Shown here: piece by piece, positions 15,619 through 24,042 of the stretch
How positions within the stretch are numbered: the first letter of the stretch is position 1
Layout of the letters: each line of letters starts with the position of its first letter
Source: CAKUFA01 sp963618735
GTDB taxonomy: Bacteria > Bacillota > Clostridia > Christensenellales > Aristaeellaceae
Assembly (NCBI GenBank): GCA_963618735.1
Contig: CAVEUM010000021.1
Location: forward strand, 1-33,977
Direction: 5' to 3'
Length of the DNA: 33,977 nt
The notes under the pieces: model-generated
Database searches by the model: none
What the model was told of the DNA's origin: nothing
Seen by the model: the letters and a program-made list of their open reading frames with translations, nothing else
Position numbers and translations under genes: made by a program

Positions 15619-16503
15619 ATGTTCGTAAAGAGAAAGAAATACGTCACCAAGGCCGCCTCCAGCCATGGACGCGATATCTGGCGTAACTTCAAAGCCAATC
15701 GGCTGGCACTATCTGCCGCAGTTGTGCTGATTCTGATCATTCTGGTTGCTGTCTCATGTGATTTCTTCATTGACTATAACACGCAGGTCATCGGCATGAA
15801 TCCCAAAGAGCGCCTGCAGGGGCCAAGCGCGGAGCACTGGTTCGGCACAGACAGCGCCGGACGCGACCTGTTCGCCCGTGTGGTGTACGGCACCCGCTAT
15901 TCCCTGATTTTCGGCATTGGATGCACGTTCTTCTCCATGCTGATTGGCTGCATCCTCGGTGCCACCGCCGCCTATTATGGCGGACTGTATGATTCCATCC
16001 TCATGCGAATCATGGACGCGCTGATGTGCATCCCCTACATGCTGCTTCTGCTGATGATTGTCACCGTTATGGGGCGCGGCATGGAGCCCATGATTATCGC
16101 CCTGTCCGTTGCCAGCGTGCCGGGCTACACCCGCATTGTCCGCTCCGTTGTGCTGAGCGTTGCCCAGCAGGATTTCATCGAGGCGGCGCGCTCCAGCGGC
16201 TCCGGCGACCGCTACATTGTGCTGCATCACATCCTGCCCAACGCCATCGGCCCAATCATTGTGGACGCCATGATGAGCATTGCTTCCACCATCATGTCCG
16301 CCGCGGGTCTGAGCTACATCGGCATGGGCATTCAGCCCCCGACCCCTGAATGGGGCAACATGCTTTCAGACGCCATGAAGTACATGCGCACCAATCCGAG
16401 CATGGCCATTTTCCCCGGTTTGGCACTGGTGATTACGGCGCTGTGCTTCAACCTGGTCGGCGATGGTCTGGCAGATGCCATTGACCCCCGCCGCCGTAAG
16501 TAA
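15619..16503 (+). CDS. oppC: Peptide ABC importer permease, OppC/DppC type (second system)
   Basis: 294 residues, the usual size. Helix 1 (about 30-51) is followed after some 35 residues by FGTDSAGRDLFARVVYGTRYSL, the standard OppC spacing. The EAA loop is present (ARSSGSGDRYIVLHHILPNA), then the GLSYIGMGIQPPTPEWG motif typical of OppC/DppC. AGGAGG overlapping the preceding stop drives its translation, so it is tightly coupled to the OppB-type gene. It gives a direct comparison with the inserted OppC at 5590-7155. Confidence 0.92.
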   Translation: MFVKRKKYVTKAASSHGRDIWRNFKANRLALSAAVVLILIILVAVSCDFFIDYNTQVIGMNPKERLQGPSAEHWFGTDSAGRDLFARVVYGTRYSLIFGIGCTFFSMLIGCILGATAAYYGGLYDSILMRIMDALMCIPYMLLLLMIVTVMGRGMEPMIIALSVASVPGYTRIVRSVVLSVAQQDFIEAARSSGSGDRYIVLHHILPNAIGPIIVDAMMSIASTIMSAAGLSYIGMGIQPPTPEWGNMLSDAMKYMRTNPSMAIFPGLALVITALCFNLVGDGLADAIDPRRRK

Positions 16504-16555
16504 GATGCAAACCGACTTTTGCCGGTCTGTATAAATTAAAAGGAGGATTCTTACG

Positions 16556-18058
16556 ATGAAGAGACTTCTTTCCCTCGTGCTGGCCATGATGCTGGTTATG
16601 GGTCTGACCACGTTTGCTTCCGCTGAAGGCGCAAGCGACACGCTGGTTGTGATCCCTGTTTCCAAGTGCGGCAATCTGGACCCCTATGCCGACACCATCG
16701 ACATGGACGGCGTCATCATGTGCAATGTGTATGATAACCTGTGGCAGCGCGATGAAAATTGTGAATATCAGGGTATGCTGGCCAAGGAATGGACGCTCAG
16801 CGAAGACGGCACGTACTACACCGTCACCCTGCGCGACGATGTGACCTTCTCCGACGGCACCCCCGTCAACGCTGATGCTGTGCTCTACAGCTATCAGTCC
16901 GCCCTGAAGATGAGCTCTTGGGGCTATACCTACTCCACCGTCATCAAGGACATTGAGAAGGTGGATGAGTACACCGTGAACATCTACAAGTACGCATCCT
17001 ACTCCTCCATTATCCCCTTCTGCACCGATTATCTGCCCATCGTGTCCCCCACCGCCCGTGACGGCCACGAGGCTGAGTTTGCCAAGAGCCCTGTGGGTTC
17101 CGGTGCTTACACCGTGGAATCCTTCGACCAGACCACCAACTATGTGGTGCTGAAGGCTCGCGAGGATTACTTCCAGGGCACCCCTTCCATCAAGACCATC
17201 GAAGTTCGTGTGCCGCTGGACAGCTCCGTTGCCCTGGTGGCGCTGGAGAACAACGAGGCTCAGCTGGTTGAAATGACCATGAACGAAAGCGATGTTCAGA
17301 TTGCTGAGAGTGAAGGCTTCACCATCTACACCTGCCCCGGCTGGGCCTGCAAGACGCTGCTATTGTGGGGCGAACCCTTCAACAGCGACAACGAGCTGGC
17401 TCTGGCTGTGAACCAGGCTGTGAACCGTGAGAACGTGGCCGCTTACATGGGCACGGAAGCCACCCCTGCCACCAACTACTACAGCGAAAAGCTGATGGGC
17501 AACCTGGCTGGCAAGCTGCCTGTGTATCAGTACGATGTGGAAGCCGCGAAGGAGCACCTGGCCGCTTCCAACTACGATGGTTCTACCCTCACCATCACCG
17601 TGACGGCTGACCAGGAAATGGCTGCGCTGTCCATACAGGCTGACCTGGCTGCCATCGGCATCAACGCCGAGGTGAACATCGTTGAGTCTTCCTCTTACTA
17701 CGATATGTGGTATGACGCCACCGTGGGCATCACCATCGCTGACTTCGGTGTGGCTTATTCTTCCCCCGAAGAAATGCTGAGCTACTTCGCCACCAACGGT
17801 TTCTACAACATGTATGGCCTGTGCGTTTCCAACGACGCTTATGACACCAACCTGCAGAAGGCCGCCGAAACCTGGGATGACACCGAGCGTGAGACCTATA
17901 CCCTGGCTGCCATCGAGGCTGCCCGCGACCTGAGCCAGTATGTGCCGCTGTACGACATCCAGATGAAGATTGTCGGCAGCTCCAAGCTGAAGGGCATCGA
18001 CGCATGCGCCCCTGCCACCTATCGCCTCTATCTGTGGAAGGCTTATTTTGAAGAGTAA
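16556..18058 (+). CDS. Extracellular peptide-binding protein, SBP family 5 (second system)
   Basis: 500 residues behind AAAGGAGG. Signal peptide residues 1-23 (KRLLSLVLAMMLVMGLTTF) ending ASA before EG, with no lipobox cysteine. Family-5 landmarks: LAKEWTLSEDGTYYTVTLRD, then VTFSDGTPVNADAVLYSY near residues 95-115, SPVGSGAYTVESF near 180, and NQAVNRENVAAYMG near 285. Mature size is ordinary for dipeptide or oligopeptide binding proteins. The gene lies third, between the permeases and the ATPases. It is followed by two strong hairpins that probably raise its transcript level relative to the ATPase genes. Family-5 proteins also bind nickel or sugars, but the co-transcribed peptidase favours peptides. 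Confidence 0.88.
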   Translation: MKRLLSLVLAMMLVMGLTTFASAEGASDTLVVIPVSKCGNLDPYADTIDMDGVIMCNVYDNLWQRDENCEYQGMLAKEWTLSEDGTYYTVTLRDDVTFSDGTPVNADAVLYSYQSALKMSSWGYTYSTVIKDIEKVDEYTVNIYKYASYSSIIPFCTDYLPIVSPTARDGHEAEFAKSPVGSGAYTVESFDQTTNYVVLKAREDYFQGTPSIKTIEVRVPLDSSVALVALENNEAQLVEMTMNESDVQIAESEGFTIYTCPGWACKTLLLWGEPFNSDNELALAVNQAVNRENVAAYMGTEATPATNYYSEKLMGNLAGKLPVYQYDVEAAKEHLAASNYDGSTLTITVTADQEMAALSIQADLAAIGINAEVNIVESSSYYDMWYDATVGITIADFGVAYSSPEEMLSYFATNGFYNMYGLCVSNDAYDTNLQKAAETWDDTERETYTLAAIEAARDLSQYVPLYDIQMKIVGSSKLKGIDACAPATYRLYLWKAYFEE

Positions 18059-18096
18059 TTCAAAGATCTTCTTTTGAGGCTAATCCCGTGTTCTTG

Positions 18097-18128
18097 CCCG
18101 GGGACGGAGGCAATCCTTCGCCCCCGGG
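18097..18128 (+). promoter_or_regulatory. Intercistronic hairpin 1 after the binding-protein gene
   Basis: CCCGGGG (18097-18103) pairs with CCCCGGG (18122-18128). An inner CGGAGG/CCTTCG stem (one G-T pair) closes on a CAAT loop. Very stable, no T-run: a probable mRNA stabiliser or processing stop rather than a terminator. Confidence 0.7.
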
Positions 18129-18134
18129 TATCAA

Positions 18135-18175
18135 CCCAGGTATGAAGACCTGCGCGTCGGATCCTCATACCTGGG
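18135..18175 (+). promoter_or_regulatory. Intercistronic hairpin 2 after the binding-protein gene
   Basis: CCCAGGTATGA (18135-18145) pairs perfectly with TCATACCTGGG (18165-18175) around a 19-base loop, 29 bases before the OppD-type start. No T-run follows. Confidence 0.65.
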
Positions 18176-18203
18176 CTGAATCCTGTTCAAAGGTTGGTTA
18201 TGA

Positions 18204-19193
18204 ATGATGAGCGAAACGCTTCTTTCCATCCGCGATTTGGAAATTTCCATTCACGGCGCGGAGCACACCATGTATCCCGTTAACCGCGTAAGCCTGGATA
18301 TTCCGCCGCACACCGTGGTGGGTCTGGTTGGCGAAAGCGGCTGCGGTAAATCAATGACAGCCATGTCCATTATGCGGTTGCTGGCACCGAATATTTCTAT
18401 TACAGGCGGCGAAATTATCTTTGAGGGGCAGGATATAACCAAATATTCCCCTGAGCAGATGCGCGAAATCACAGGCAAAAGCATCTCCATGATCTTTCAG
18501 GAGCCCATGACTGCCCTGAATCCCGTGGTGCGTGTGGGCAAGCAAATCGAAGAGGTGCTGATTCTGCACACCAAGTTGAACAAGGCGGAGCGCAAAAAGC
18601 GCGTGATTGAGATCCTCAACGCGGTCAGCGTCCCCGATGCCGAGGCACGGTACAAGGCGTTTCCCTTCCAGCTCTCCGGCGGACTTCGCCAGCGCATCTG
18701 CATTGCCATGGCCATGATCTGCAATCCCAAGCTGCTGATTGCAGACGAGCCCACCACCGCCCTGGATGTGACCATCGAAGCGCAGATCCTCCACCTGATG
18801 CAGGACCTGAAGGAGCACTTCGACACCTCCATCCTGATGATCACCCACAACCTGGGCATCGTATCGGAACTGTGCGATGACGTGAACGTCATGTATCTGG
18901 GCGAAATCGTGGAGCACACCGCCACGAAGGAGCTGTTCGATCATCCCCTGCATCCTTATACCAACGGCCTGATTCGCTCCATTCCCACCATTCAGCCGGA
19001 CGCGCCGGAGCTGGAGAATATCCCCGGCATGGTGCCCGACCTGATGCACGTCCCCACCGGCTGCCGCTTCTGCGACCGCTGCGCCTGTGCAACGGAGCGC
19101 TGCCGCAAGGAGCATCCCGACCTGTATGAGCCCACGCCCGGGCACACGGTTCGGTGCTTCCGCTATGAAAACGATGCAAAGAAGGTGGATTGA
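18204..19193 (+). CDS. oppD: Peptide ABC importer ATPase, OppD/DppD type (second system)
   Basis: 329 residues, standard size; two adjacent ATGs (18204 and 18207) are possible. Walker A GESGCGKS (43-50), Q-loop FQEP, signature LSGGL, Walker B LLIADEPT, D-loop TALD, switch His in ITHN. The C-terminal peptide-importer extension carries cysteines at about 287, 290, 293, 295, 300 and 318 (GCRFCDRCACATERC ... RC). That matches the cysteine motif which coordinates a 4Fe-4S cluster in some OppD/DppD proteins, with two extra cysteines (290, 295). The first system's OppD lacks this motif. It overlaps the next gene by one base. Confidence 0.92.
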   Translation: MMSETLLSIRDLEISIHGAEHTMYPVNRVSLDIPPHTVVGLVGESGCGKSMTAMSIMRLLAPNISITGGEIIFEGQDITKYSPEQMREITGKSISMIFQEPMTALNPVVRVGKQIEEVLILHTKLNKAERKKRVIEILNAVSVPDAEARYKAFPFQLSGGLRQRICIAMAMICNPKLLIADEPTTALDVTIEAQILHLMQDLKEHFDTSILMITHNLGIVSELCDDVNVMYLGEIVEHTATKELFDHPLHPYTNGLIRSIPTIQPDAPELENIPGMVPDLMHVPTGCRFCDRCACATERCRKEHPDLYEPTPGHTVRCFRYENDAKKVD

Positions 19194-20155
19194 TGGCACA
19201 GGAAGTATTGGTAGACGCGCAAAACCTGACAAAAACATTCAAGGCCTCCAAGGGTTCGGTGCAAGCCGTTACCGATGTGAGCCTGAAGATCTACAAGGGC
19301 GAAACTCTCGCCCTGGTGGGCGAAAGCGGCTGCGGCAAATCAACCCTGGGACGGCTGCTGCTCAGGCTCATTGAGCCCGACAGCGGTACCATTAACTTCA
19401 GCGGCACCGAGCTTACCAAGCTGAAGAAGAAGGAGCTGCGTGCCTTCCGCCGCAACATGCAGCTGATTTTCCAGGACCCTTATGCATCCCTGGATCCCAG
19501 GTTTACGATTGAGAAAAGCATCTGCGAGCCCCTCCGCGCCGCGGGCTACAGCCAGGAAGAGCAGCACGCCATGGTGCTGGATCTGGCTGAAAAGACAGGC
19601 ATTAACCCCGACCATCTGAACCGCTATCCGCACCAGTTTTCGGGCGGACAGCGCCAAAGAGTGGGCATTGCGCGAGCCATCGCGCTGAACCCGCAGCTGG
19701 TGGTGTGCGATGAGCCTGTGAGCGCACTGGACGTGTCCATTCAGGCACAGACCCTGAAGCTGCTCAAACAGCTGCAGCAGGAATTGCAGCTGACGTACCT
19801 GTTTATCTCCCACGACCTGAGCGTTGTGCACTACATTTCCAATCGGGTGTGCGTTATGTTCCTTGGGCGCATCTGCGAAATCGGCACAACAGAGGAAATC
19901 TACTACCATCCCAAGCACCCCTACACCAGGTATTTGCTGAGCGCCACCCCGCAAATCGGCAAGAAAGCGCTTGCCAGGGATGAATTGCTGACGGGCGAAA
20001 TTCCCAGTCCCATTAACCCGCCCTCTGGCTGCCGCTTCCGCACCCGCTGTCCCTATGCAACAGAGAAATGTGCTCGGGAAATGCCCAGCCTGACAGGCGA
20101 TGATGCCCATCAGGTCGCATGTCATTATCCGCAGGAATTTGAAATGAATGTATAA
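19193..20155 (+). CDS. oppF: Peptide ABC importer ATPase, OppF/DppF type (second system)
   Basis: About 320 residues from ATG 19193 (a TTG at 19190 precedes it in frame), behind AAGGTGG. Walker A GESGCGKS, Q-loop FQDPYASLDPR, signature FSGGQRQRVGIARA, Walker B VVCDEPVSALD, switch His in ISHDLS. The C-terminal extension has GCRFRTRCPYATEKC and a final CH, the normal cysteine motif. Pairs with the OppD-type ATPase to drive import. It is separated by 11 bases from the prolyl oligopeptidase gene, so all six genes are probably one transcript. Confidence 0.92.
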   Translation: MAQEVLVDAQNLTKTFKASKGSVQAVTDVSLKIYKGETLALVGESGCGKSTLGRLLLRLIEPDSGTINFSGTELTKLKKKELRAFRRNMQLIFQDPYASLDPRFTIEKSICEPLRAAGYSQEEQHAMVLDLAEKTGINPDHLNRYPHQFSGGQRQRVGIARAIALNPQLVVCDEPVSALDVSIQAQTLKLLKQLQQELQLTYLFISHDLSVVHYISNRVCVMFLGRICEIGTTEEIYYHPKHPYTRYLLSATPQIGKKALARDELLTGEIPSPINPPSGCRFRTRCPYATEKCAREMPSLTGDDAHQVACHYPQEFEMNV

Positions 20156-20166
20156 GGAGGGTTCCC

Positions 20167-22200
20167 ATGAATCGTCATTATCCGAGCGTACCGGTAAAGC
20201 CAGTGGTGGACACTTATTTCGGCACAGAGGTTACCGACCCGTATCGGTACCTTGAAGCACGGGACAGTGCTGAAACCAAGGCCATTGTTCAGGCGGAAAA
20301 CGAATACACCAAAGCGTTTTTCGCATCCCATCCCGAGTTTGACCTTGCCGAGCGTGAGCAGAAGCTCCGCGCGAAAAAGCCGCTGACGGACATTGGCTCT
20401 GTTGTTGAAGCTGGCGGAAAAATCGCCGGCGTGCATGAGCTGCCTGGCGGACTGAATGAGATTGTCGCCCTGAATGACGACTATTCCATTCATCATGTGA
20501 TTGCCAACGCCGCAACCCTGGACAACCGCATGAACATCTACAGTGTTTATCCCTGCACCGCAAGCGAGCCCATCTACGCCATTTTCGGCGTGCTGCACGG
20601 CCATCCCCGTTGCGCCGCTATCCTGTGGAATGACGCCGAAAAGAAGGAACTGGCCTGCCTGGACGACACCTTTGGCATGACCTGGACTGCAGACGGCCGC
20701 TACATCCTGTATGATGAAGCCATTGTGGATACCGCCCATCACCGCAACATCAACATCGTTTACCGCTACGACTGGCGGACGGGGGAAAAGAAGGCGCTGT
20801 ACCAGCATCCCGGCGATGCCGTTTGGATTGACGTGTATGAAGGCCCCGACGGCGGCATCATCATGGCCTCCATGAATACCTATGTGGATATTCAGGTCAT
20901 GTGGCAGGATGCGCAGGGCAACGTGACCCACCTGAACGATGGTGTCGGCACGTGGAAGTACATCGGCATGAACGGAAACAAGCTGTACTTCACCACGAAC
21001 ACGAACGCGGACTACTGCAAGGTGGTCTGCATCGAAAAGGAACAGCTGTGCCAGGCAAACAGCCTGCTGAATAGCGCGGCAGATGTGGTGCCGGAGCAGG
21101 ATTGTCTGCTGACCAGCTGCTCTGTGACCAGTGCGGGACTCATTGCCGCCTATGAGCGGGACGGCTGCTCCGAGGTCAATGTATACAGCTTCAGCGGCGA
21201 AAAGCTGCAGCAGCTGACCCTGCCCGATCGTTACGGTCACCTGATGCTCAACGCCCCCGTTGACCTTGTGCCCTGTGACAAGCTGTATTTCTCCTTCCAG
21301 AGCTTCCTGATGGAAAGCGCGCTGTATCAGCTGGATGCGAGCACCATGGCCATCACCTGCATCACCAACAAGCCAGAGCCCTGTGATGACCTGACCGTGG
21401 ATCAGTGCTTCCTCCCTGCCCGCGATGGTCAGCAGATTGCGGTTTACCTGGTGCACCAGAAGAATCTGACGCCCAACGGCGATACGCCCACGCTGCTCTA
21501 TGGCTACGGCGGATATGCTTCCTCCAACACGCCCATGGCCACTGAATATGTCACGTGCTACAAAATCGCCGAGTGGGCGCGTATGGGACGCATCTACGCC
21601 CATGCCATCATCCGCGGCGGCCTTGAATACGGCAAGGCATGGCACGAGGCAGCCATGGCCACCAACAAGAAGAACGCCTTTACAGACTTCATTGATATTG
21701 CGGAATATCTCGTAAAGCAGCACTGGACCCGCCCTGAAAAGCTCATTGCCACGGGCATGTCCAACGGCGGCCTGCTGATGACGGCCATCACCACCATGCG
21801 CCCTGACCTGTTCGGCACGGTGATTGCCAGCGTGCCCCACACCGATATGCTCCGCTTCCGCAATGATGACCGCGGCATGATGTATGTCACCGAATACGGC
21901 GATCCCCTGAGTGATGAGGAGACCTTCCGGTACATGTACTCCTACTCTCCCTACCACAACATCAAGGAGGGCACGGTCTATCCCTGGCTGTATGTGCAGA
22001 CGGGCGAAATGGACAACAACGTGCCCCCGTATCACGGCAAGAAATTCGCCGTTCGCATGCAGGCCTGCGCGGATGAGAAGAATCCCGTGCTGCTGACCGT
22101 ACTTGCTCACGGCAGTCACGACCGCGGAACCGGGGACGAGTACTTCATGAATGTTTCGCAGATTCAGGCTTTCATTGAGTTGAGCCTTCAGGCGAAATAA
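20167..22200 (+). CDS. Prolyl oligopeptidase (serine peptidase family S9A)
   Basis: 677 residues, full length for the family; AAGGAGG before the ATG. No signal peptide, so cytosolic. N-terminal sequence DPYRYLEARDSAETKAIVQAEN is typical of S9A enzymes. A beta-propeller region occupies about 70-400. The alpha/beta-hydrolase domain contains the catalytic Ser in GMSNGG (S532), Asp in GEMDNN (D616) and His in HGSHDR (H651). It cleaves after proline in peptides of up to about 30 residues. It is the last gene of the second importer operon and is followed at once by a terminator. Its likely job is to break down imported proline-containing peptides. The genetic link is seen; the substrate flow is inference. 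Confidence 0.93.
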   Translation: MNRHYPSVPVKPVVDTYFGTEVTDPYRYLEARDSAETKAIVQAENEYTKAFFASHPEFDLAEREQKLRAKKPLTDIGSVVEAGGKIAGVHELPGGLNEIVALNDDYSIHHVIANAATLDNRMNIYSVYPCTASEPIYAIFGVLHGHPRCAAILWNDAEKKELACLDDTFGMTWTADGRYILYDEAIVDTAHHRNINIVYRYDWRTGEKKALYQHPGDAVWIDVYEGPDGGIIMASMNTYVDIQVMWQDAQGNVTHLNDGVGTWKYIGMNGNKLYFTTNTNADYCKVVCIEKEQLCQANSLLNSAADVVPEQDCLLTSCSVTSAGLIAAYERDGCSEVNVYSFSGEKLQQLTLPDRYGHLMLNAPVDLVPCDKLYFSFQSFLMESALYQLDASTMAITCITNKPEPCDDLTVDQCFLPARDGQQIAVYLVHQKNLTPNGDTPTLLYGYGGYASSNTPMATEYVTCYKIAEWARMGRIYAHAIIRGGLEYGKAWHEAAMATNKKNAFTDFIDIAEYLVKQHWTRPEKLIATGMSNGGLLMTAITTMRPDLFGTVIASVPHTDMLRFRNDDRGMMYVTEYGDPLSDEETFRYMYSYSPYHNIKEGTVYPWLYVQTGEMDNNVPPYHGKKFAVRMQACADEKNPVLLTVLAHGSHDRGTGDEYFMNVSQIQAFIELSLQAK

Positions 22201-22211
22201 AGCATCCTGCG

Positions 22212-22253
22212 AAAAGCAGCGCACCAAGTTTCCTCCGGTGCGCTGCTTTTTTT
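22212..22253 (+). terminator. Terminator of the second importer operon
   Basis: GCAGCGCACC (22216-22225) pairs with GGTGCGCTGC (22237-22246), preceded by AAAA and followed by seven T. Confidence 0.93.
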
Positions 22254-22276
22254 GCTGACATCTTCGTTTTTTCCAA

Positions 22277-22311
22277 CAAAAAACTCCTGCCATGACAAGC
22301 ATGACAGGAGT
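22277..22311 (-). terminator. Terminator of the small zinc-ribbon gene
   Basis: On the minus strand ACTCCTG...CATG and CATG...CAGGAGT form the stem (22311-22305 with 22289-22283), followed by TTTTTTG. It faces the plus-strand terminator at 22212-22253. Confidence 0.85.
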
Positions 22312-22361
22312 CTTCTTTATCGATCGCTTCTGCGCGTTACGCGACAGCCGATGGGGCTATC

Positions 22362-22652
22362 TCAATAACGGTTTGCGCGCTGAGCCTCGAAGCAAGCACG
22401 GCAGTACACGGGGCGATCTCCACGGGGCTGGAAGGGCACCTGGGTGGTGCAGCCGCAGCCATCGCAGATCACTTCGTACATCTGACGGGGAGCGCTGTTG
22501 CCGCCGTTCTGAGCACGACGAGCAGCACGGCAAGCGGGGCAGCGGCTGGGCTCATTCTGGAAGCCCTTCTCTGCGAAGAAAGCCTGCTCGGAAGCGGAGA
22601 ACACGAATTCGTTGCCGCAGTCACGGCAGGTCAGGGTCTTATCCTGGTACAT
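22362..22652 (-). CDS. Small double zinc-ribbon protein (CxxC-x17-CxxC type)
   Basis: 96 residues with GGAGG ahead of the ATG. First ribbon: CRDCG (residues 9-13) with CPACR (38-42), spanning a helix (SEQAFFAEKGFQNEPS). Second ribbon: CDGCG (64-68) with CRACF (85-89). Both fit the small zinc-ribbon family that carries the CxxC-x17-CxxC motif, common in Clostridia and Chloroflexi. Its function is unknown. The ribbons are related to those of ribosomal or nucleic-acid-binding proteins. It is a single gene with its own promoter and terminator. Four intact Cys pairs imply it binds zinc. Confidence 0.85.
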   Translation of the reverse strand: MYQDKTLTCRDCGNEFVFSASEQAFFAEKGFQNEPSRCPACRAARRAQNGGNSAPRQMYEVICDGCGCTTQVPFQPRGDRPVYCRACFEAQRANRY

Positions 22653-22778
22653 AGGGGAATACCTCCTTTATTCTGCACCCATACCATGTTGCCATTCAGT
22701 TGCTTCTATTGGGGGTCCCGACAAAGGATATGCGTGACAACCAAAGGAGGAATGATGCCTGGTTGGGTTACAAAATTT

Positions 22779-22807
22779 ATTATATCATGCAGATGTTAAA
22801 TTGTACA
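22779..22807 (-). promoter_or_regulatory. Probable promoter of the small zinc-ribbon gene
   Basis: On the minus strand TGTACA (22807-22802), 17 bases and TATAAT (22784-22779). The leader is about 120 bases long. The -35 is a weak match (4 of 6). Confidence 0.5.
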
Positions 22808-22864
22808 GTCTTTTTTGTACGATATTTTTTTAACACAAAAAGTTGTTTTTGTCCAAAAAGTCTG

Positions 22865-24016
22865 TCACACGTGCGCACGGTTTCCCTTCAGGGTCTGCAC
22901 AATAGGGGGGAGGACTTCCAGCACGGCGTCCACATCCGCATCGGTGTTGTCACGGCCGAGGGAAAAGCGCAGGGAGCTTCGGGCATGGTCGTGACTCAGT
23001 CCCATGGCCATGAGCACATGGCTGGGATCCACACTGCCGCTGGTGCAGGCCGAGCCGCCGGACGCCGCGATGCCCGCAAGATCCAGCCGCAGCAGCAGCG
23101 CCTCGCCATCCACATCGGGGAAGCACAGGTTCAGATTGCCGGGAAGGCGGTGATCTTCGTCCCCGTTCACACAGGTCTCTGGCAGGGCGGACAGAATGCC
23201 TGCCTGCAGACGATCCCGCAGGGCCGCAATGCGCTGATTTTCCGCCATTCTTTCCTGCGCCAGGGTGATGGCCGTGCCAAGACCCACAATGCCTGCGAGA
23301 TTCTCCGTGCCCGCACGCTGCCCCCGTTCCTGCGCGCCGCCGTGCATGAAATGATCCAGCCGCACGCCGCTGCGCACATACAGAGCGCCAATGCCCTTGG
23401 GGCCGTAGAACTTGTGTCCGCTAAGGGACAGCATATCCGCATGAAAGGCGTTCACATCCACAGGAACGGCGCCGATGGCCTGCACAGCATCCGTGTGAAA
23501 GAGGATGCCATGATCATGGGCGATTTGCCCAATCTCCTCGATGGGTTGCAGGGTGCCGACCTCGTTGTTCGCCGTCATTACAGAGATGAGCGTCGTTTCC
23601 GGGGTGATGGCGGCGGCAACCTCTTCGGGGCGGACACGACCCTTTTCATCCACAGGCAGGTAAGTCACCGTAAAGCCCTGCTTTTCCAGCCAGGCGCAGG
23701 TATGCAGCACCGCATGATGCTCAATGGCGGTGGTGATGATGTGCCGTCCCTTCTCCTGCATGGCAAAGGCTGCGCCCTTGATGGCCCAGTTATCGCTTTC
23801 CGAGCCGCCGCAGGTGAAGTAAATCTCCGACGCCTTCGCGCCAATGGCAGACGCCACCTGTCGGCGGGCAGCCTCCACAGCCTTGCGGCTTTCGCGGCCG
23901 AAAAAGTGAACGCTGGATGCATTGCCGTAAATTCCCGTGAAGTACAGAAGCATGGCCTCCACCACAGCAGGGTCTGCGGCGGTGGTGGCTGCATGGTCAA
24001 GATAAATGCGTTGCAT
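22865..24016 (-). CDS. Cysteine desulfurase (NifS/IscS family)
   Basis: 383 residues. A PLP enzyme that takes sulfur from cysteine and passes it on as a persulfide for Fe-S clusters or tRNA thiolation. Visible signatures: YLDHAATT at the N-terminus, His101 in EHHAVL, the Asp/Gln pair in HTDAVQA, PLP lysine K202 in SLSGHKFYGPKG, RAGTEN (235-239), and the catalytic loop cysteine C324 in GGSACTSG. The short loop before that cysteine fits the NifS/IscS (class I) type. It is second in a minus-strand pair, 26 bases after the Mrp-type ATPase, pointing to Fe-S cluster assembly. No IscU-type scaffold is visible in the window. Confidence 0.93.
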   Translation of the reverse strand: MQRIYLDHAATTAADPAVVEAMLLYFTGIYGNASSVHFFGRESRKAVEAARRQVASAIGAKASEIYFTCGGSESDNWAIKGAAFAMQEKGRHIITTAIEHHAVLHTCAWLEKQGFTVTYLPVDEKGRVRPEEVAAAITPETTLISVMTANNEVGTLQPIEEIGQIAHDHGILFHTDAVQAIGAVPVDVNAFHADMLSLSGHKFYGPKGIGALYVRSGVRLDHFMHGGAQERGQRAGTENLAGIVGLGTAITLAQERMAENQRIAALRDRLQAGILSALPETCVNGDEDHRLPGNLNLCFPDVDGEALLLRLDLAGIAASGGSACTSGSVDPSHVLMAMGLSHDHARSSLRFSLGRDNTDADVDAVLEVLPPIVQTLKGNRAHV

Positions 24017-24042
24017 GGATTGATTCCTCAGACGATTTCATT

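Noticed and set aside
20125..22302. A 725-codon minus-strand frame antisense to the prolyl oligopeptidase gene
   Set aside because: Shadow frame. The plus-strand protein has an intact Ser-Asp-His triad.
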